A stretch of DNA of 64,000 bases, taken from positions 186,001 through 250,000 of the forward strand of contig NZ_VUOS01000006.1 of the NCBI RefSeq assembly GCF_009829325.1, given 5' to 3'. The notes beneath the pieces are model-generated. The model was not told the origin of the DNA. It searched no databases and worked only from the letters and a program-made list of their open reading frames with translations. Below are positions 62,268-64,000 of this stretch, piece by piece. The position numbers and the translations under genes are program-made. Within the stretch, counting starts at the first letter, position 1, and the number at the start of each line of letters is the position of its first letter. The DNA is from Nocardia sp. CY41. Its GTDB lineage: Bacteria > Actinomycetota > Actinomycetes > Mycobacteriales > Mycobacteriaceae.

Positions 62268-62573
62268 GTCATGTCCATTCTTGCGCAGGGCCTGTGATTC
62301 CCGAGACGTGGGCGCATCGGTCGGAGTTCGACAGCGGAAGTGTTCGCCGCGGGTCGAATCCTAGGCGAGCGTGCTCAGGGGTACCCGATTCGATATCCGG
62401 TCCTGCAACGTCGGGGGTTCCCAATCGGCGCTCTATGCTATAGCATATGAAAGGTCATGCTATCGAATAGCAGCGGGGGCGGCAGAAGATCTGCAGCATG
62501 ACGTAGCCAATGCCCACTCACGGACCCGTGCCGTGTGTCACCGCTGCGGTAGATGCAAGAGGGGGGTGAAAAC
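62268..62573. other. Divergent promoter region of the RiPP cluster
   Basis: 306 bases between the XRE and precursor genes. It holds two palindromes (listed separately) in a locally AT-rich stretch, a small CACGG-AC-CCGTG inverted repeat near 62520, and a purine-rich ribosome site (AGAGGGGGGTG) ending seven bases before the precursor ATG. No other gene recognised. Confidence 0.6.
62434..62472. promoter_or_regulatory. Pair of TGCTAT palindromes (operator candidates)
   Basis: Site 1 is the perfect 14-base palindrome TATGCTATAGCATA (62434-62447). Site 2 is TGCTAT-CGA-ATAGCA (62458-62472). Both share the half-site TGCTAT, with centres about 25 bases apart. They lie between the divergent XRE regulator and RiPP precursor, the expected place for XRE-dimer binding. 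Confidence 0.7.
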
Positions 62574-62726
62574 ATGCCCGCACACAACAACCTCAGCCGC
62601 CTGTCCGCCGATGTCGATCTTCTCGACGAGCTCCAGGTGGAGACCCTGACCAGCGACGCCGCGCCGCACGGCAGCCAGCCGGTCGCCTCGGTCGATGGAA
62701 ACACCGGTGGCGGCTGCAGCTCGTAA
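62574..62726 (+). CDS. RiPP precursor peptide (LanB-associated)
   Basis: A 50-residue peptide found by direct translation. The N-terminal leader is acidic with the pattern SADVDLLDELQVETLTSD, resembling leaders of class I lanthipeptides and thiopeptides (LDEL..E.LT). The C-terminal core region, from about HGSQPVAS to the end NTGGGCSS, has four Ser, one Thr and a single Cys. A strong ribosome site precedes the ATG, and a LanB-type gene follows after a hairpin. Ser/Thr dehydration by that enzyme is the inferred maturation; one thioether or a few dehydro residues is the most the core allows. The exact class and the leader cut site are unknown. Confidence 0.75.
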   Translation: MPAHNNLSRLSADVDLLDELQVETLTSDAAPHGSQPVASVDGNTGGGCSS

Positions 62727-62743
62727 GAGCAGCCGAATCGAAG

Positions 62744-62772
62744 CCCGGTCCCGCTCGTGAAGCGGGACCGGG
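62744..62772 (+). terminator. 12-bp hairpin between precursor and LanB genes
   Basis: CCCGGTCCCGCT pairs perfectly with AGCGGGACCGGG around a CGTGA loop, starting 17 bases after the precursor stop. No U tract. Such intercistronic hairpins in lantibiotic operons act as partial terminators or stabilisers, giving more precursor than enzyme. Confidence 0.75.
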
Positions 62773-62844
62773 TCTGCCGGCTCGCTACTTCTTCGTCACG
62801 GCACCGAGTACGAATTCCATCTGAGCGATGAGGACTGGGCGATC

Positions 62845-64000
62845 ATGTCTTTCCAGCTGCGCGAACAGCCTTCGAGGTCCACTGGAGGCGGGACCGCGGC
62901 GCTTCGCCCTTCGGCGATCGCCAGGATCGCGGCATTGCCCGCCGAGGCGCTCACCGGCCTCCGCTCGAACACCACCTACGTTGCACTCGCGCAGATTCAC
63001 AGCTTGCGGAAGGCACTCACCGACCGAGGTGTGGTGCTCAGCGACCAGCTGTACGAAGTCGTCGGCGAGCTGCCCCCGAGCGACATTCGTCGTCGGCGGC
63101 TCATCGGCCTGAGACGGTCGATCCACAATCAGCGCCCACTCAGCGGGGACGAATGGAATCCGGAACTGCGGACTGCCATTCCGGCGCGACTCGCGGCCGA
63201 GGTGGAGCTCTGGCAGCAAACGCTCGATGACCTGCACGAGGCCCTCTCGAACCTGGAAAACACCGTCGCGGCCGAGCGGGAGCGGCTGAGCACGGTGCTT
63301 GCTCGACTGGCCGGCTACGACTGTGTTCGCCGCGGTATCGCGGCCAGCAGCGAGCCCCTTGCCGCCGAGGTCGAACTCTGGCTCACCCGAGGCATCGCGC
63401 CCAAACGCCGCAAGGTGGAACGCATTTGCAAATTCGTCGTCCGCGCGGCGACGAAAACGACACTCTACAGTGCTTTCACCATCGCGGCGGAGGTCGATTG
63501 GACCGCCGACGCCACAGCATCTCCGCTCCAGAATCTCACGCCGGACTTCGTCGTAGACCTGGAAGCCCGGCTGATCGGCTCGATCGCCGCAAGAGTGGCT
63601 GATCACCCGCGGGTGAGGCCGCGCCTGACTGTGCGGGTCAACCCCACAGCGACCCGGGTCGGCGAGCGCATCCTCCTAGTCACACTGCGGGAGGCGGTCG
63701 CCTCCGTTCGGGTGACTCCGCTGGTGGACGCCGTGGTCTCCGAACTCGGGGCGACACGCACTGCACGTCCGCTCGACGCGGCAGTGCGGGATATGTCGAA
63801 CCGTCTCGGCATCGACCGCTCCGACGCAGCCACTCTATTCGGCAAGCTCATCCATGCCGATGTGCTGATACTGGACGGTCCGGCAGCCGATACCACGGTG
63901 GACCCGGTCACGGCTCTGTCGTCGTGGTTGTCGGTACATCATCCTACTTGGGCTGTGACCGCTGAGTTGCAAGCGCTGGCACGGCTGCTCGCCAGTCCGC
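62845..64000 (+). CDS. LanB-type lantibiotic dehydratase, N-terminal part (runs off window)
   Basis: An open frame of 385 codons from the ATG at 62845 to the window end with no stop. A GAGGA ribosome site lies 10 bases upstream, and an in-frame stop at 62758 rules out a much longer start. Family landmarks of the tRNA-glutamylation domain are visible: RRRRLIGLRRSIHNQRP, then YDCVRRGIAASSEPLAAEVELWL, KVERICKFVVRAATKTTLYSAFTIAAEVDW. Such enzymes glutamylate Ser/Thr of the precursor using Glu-tRNA; the elimination domain would lie beyond the window or in a separate gene. Adjacent to the 50-residue precursor. Confidence 0.85.
   Translation, partial: MSFQLREQPSRSTGGGTAALRPSAIARIAALPAEALTGLRSNTTYVALAQIHSLRKALTDRGVVLSDQLYEVVGELPPSDIRRRRLIGLRRSIHNQRPLSGDEWNPELRTAIPARLAAEVELWQQTLDDLHEALSNLENTVAAERERLSTVLARLAGYDCVRRGIAASSEPLAAEVELWLTRGIAPKRRKVERICKFVVRAATKTTLYSAFTIAAEVDWTADATASPLQNLTPDFVVDLEARLIGSIAARVADHPRVRPRLTVRVNPTATRVGERILLVTLREAVASVRVTPLVDAVVSELGATRTARPLDAAVRDMSNRLGIDRSDAATLFGKLIHADVLILDGPAADTTVDPVTALSSWLSVHHPTWAVTAELQALARLLASP

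Noticed and set aside
62371..62649. 92-codon frame overlapping the RiPP precursor start
   Set aside because: Different frame from the precursor, runs through the operator palindromes and has no ribosome site.
62785..63606. Long minus-strand frame over the LanB region
   Set aside because: The plus strand has an uninterrupted frame with clear LanB landmarks; the minus frame is Arg/Gly-rich, has no family features and is a high-GC shadow.
1..64000. Possible prophage, integron, IS element or CRISPR array
   Set aside because: No integrase, transposase, terminal inverted repeats, regularly spaced repeats or tRNA-associated attachment site was recognised anywhere in the window.

Overview
This is a high-GC actinobacterial chromosome segment, most like Nocardia or a close relative. 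The lineage is inferred from gene families: two Cvn conservons, deazaflavin (F420)-type enzymes, an Rv0910-like SRPBCC protein, an EspR-like regulator, a mycobacterial-type pruC/pruAB proline locus and many GTG/TTG starts. No rRNA, tRNA, CRISPR array, integrase or insertion sequence was seen.

Layout. 1-8 kb: end of a binding-protein-like gene, an MFS exporter, an EthD protein behind a KstR-type operator, a LysR/DapA-like/MFS module and a TetR/SDR pair with a large inverted-repeat operator. 8.7-18.3 kb: conservon 1 (cvnA-B-C-D) followed by five cytochrome P450 genes, three CYP157-like (without the K-helix Arg) and two CYP154-like; the extra copies look like duplications that carried the 3' end of cvnD with them. 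18.3-33.8 kb: scattered metabolic genes, transporters and regulators, a frameshifted membrane-protein remnant, an IPT/TIG-repeat protein, a secreted lipase, small stress-type proteins and SDR/epimerase genes with their regulators. 33.9-39.3 kb: conservon 2 on the minus strand (cvnA-B-C-D, a CYP157-like and a CYP154-like P450). 39.7-52.9 kb: an EspR-like regulator, two split-barrel flavoproteins, amidase/GntR/MFS, an amino-acid permease, the proline catabolic genes pruB-pruA with divergent pruC, and a saccharopine-dehydrogenase-like gene beside an AraC regulator.

53-64 kb is the most unusual part. It holds a receptor Ser/Thr kinase, then a two-gene minus-strand operon of an EACC1-type membrane protein and an 803-residue tandem-duplicated zinc-metalloprotease-like protein whose second half has lost its HExxH motif. 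A small plus-strand group (NTF2-like, DUF3237, frameshifted MerR, membrane protein) and a CYTH protein follow. The window ends in the first genes of a RiPP cluster: an XRE regulator, two palindromic operator candidates, a 50-residue precursor ending GGGCSS, a 12-bp-stem hairpin, and a LanB-type dehydratase that runs off the window edge. The precursor and the open-ended LanB were found by direct translation.

How the parts work together: each conservon likely makes a membrane-associated sensor/GTPase complex with its P450s co-expressed by tight coupling; several catabolic modules are each controlled by an adjacent regulator with a visible palindromic operator; and the right end carries two accessory systems, one conflict- or stress-related and one for a modified peptide.
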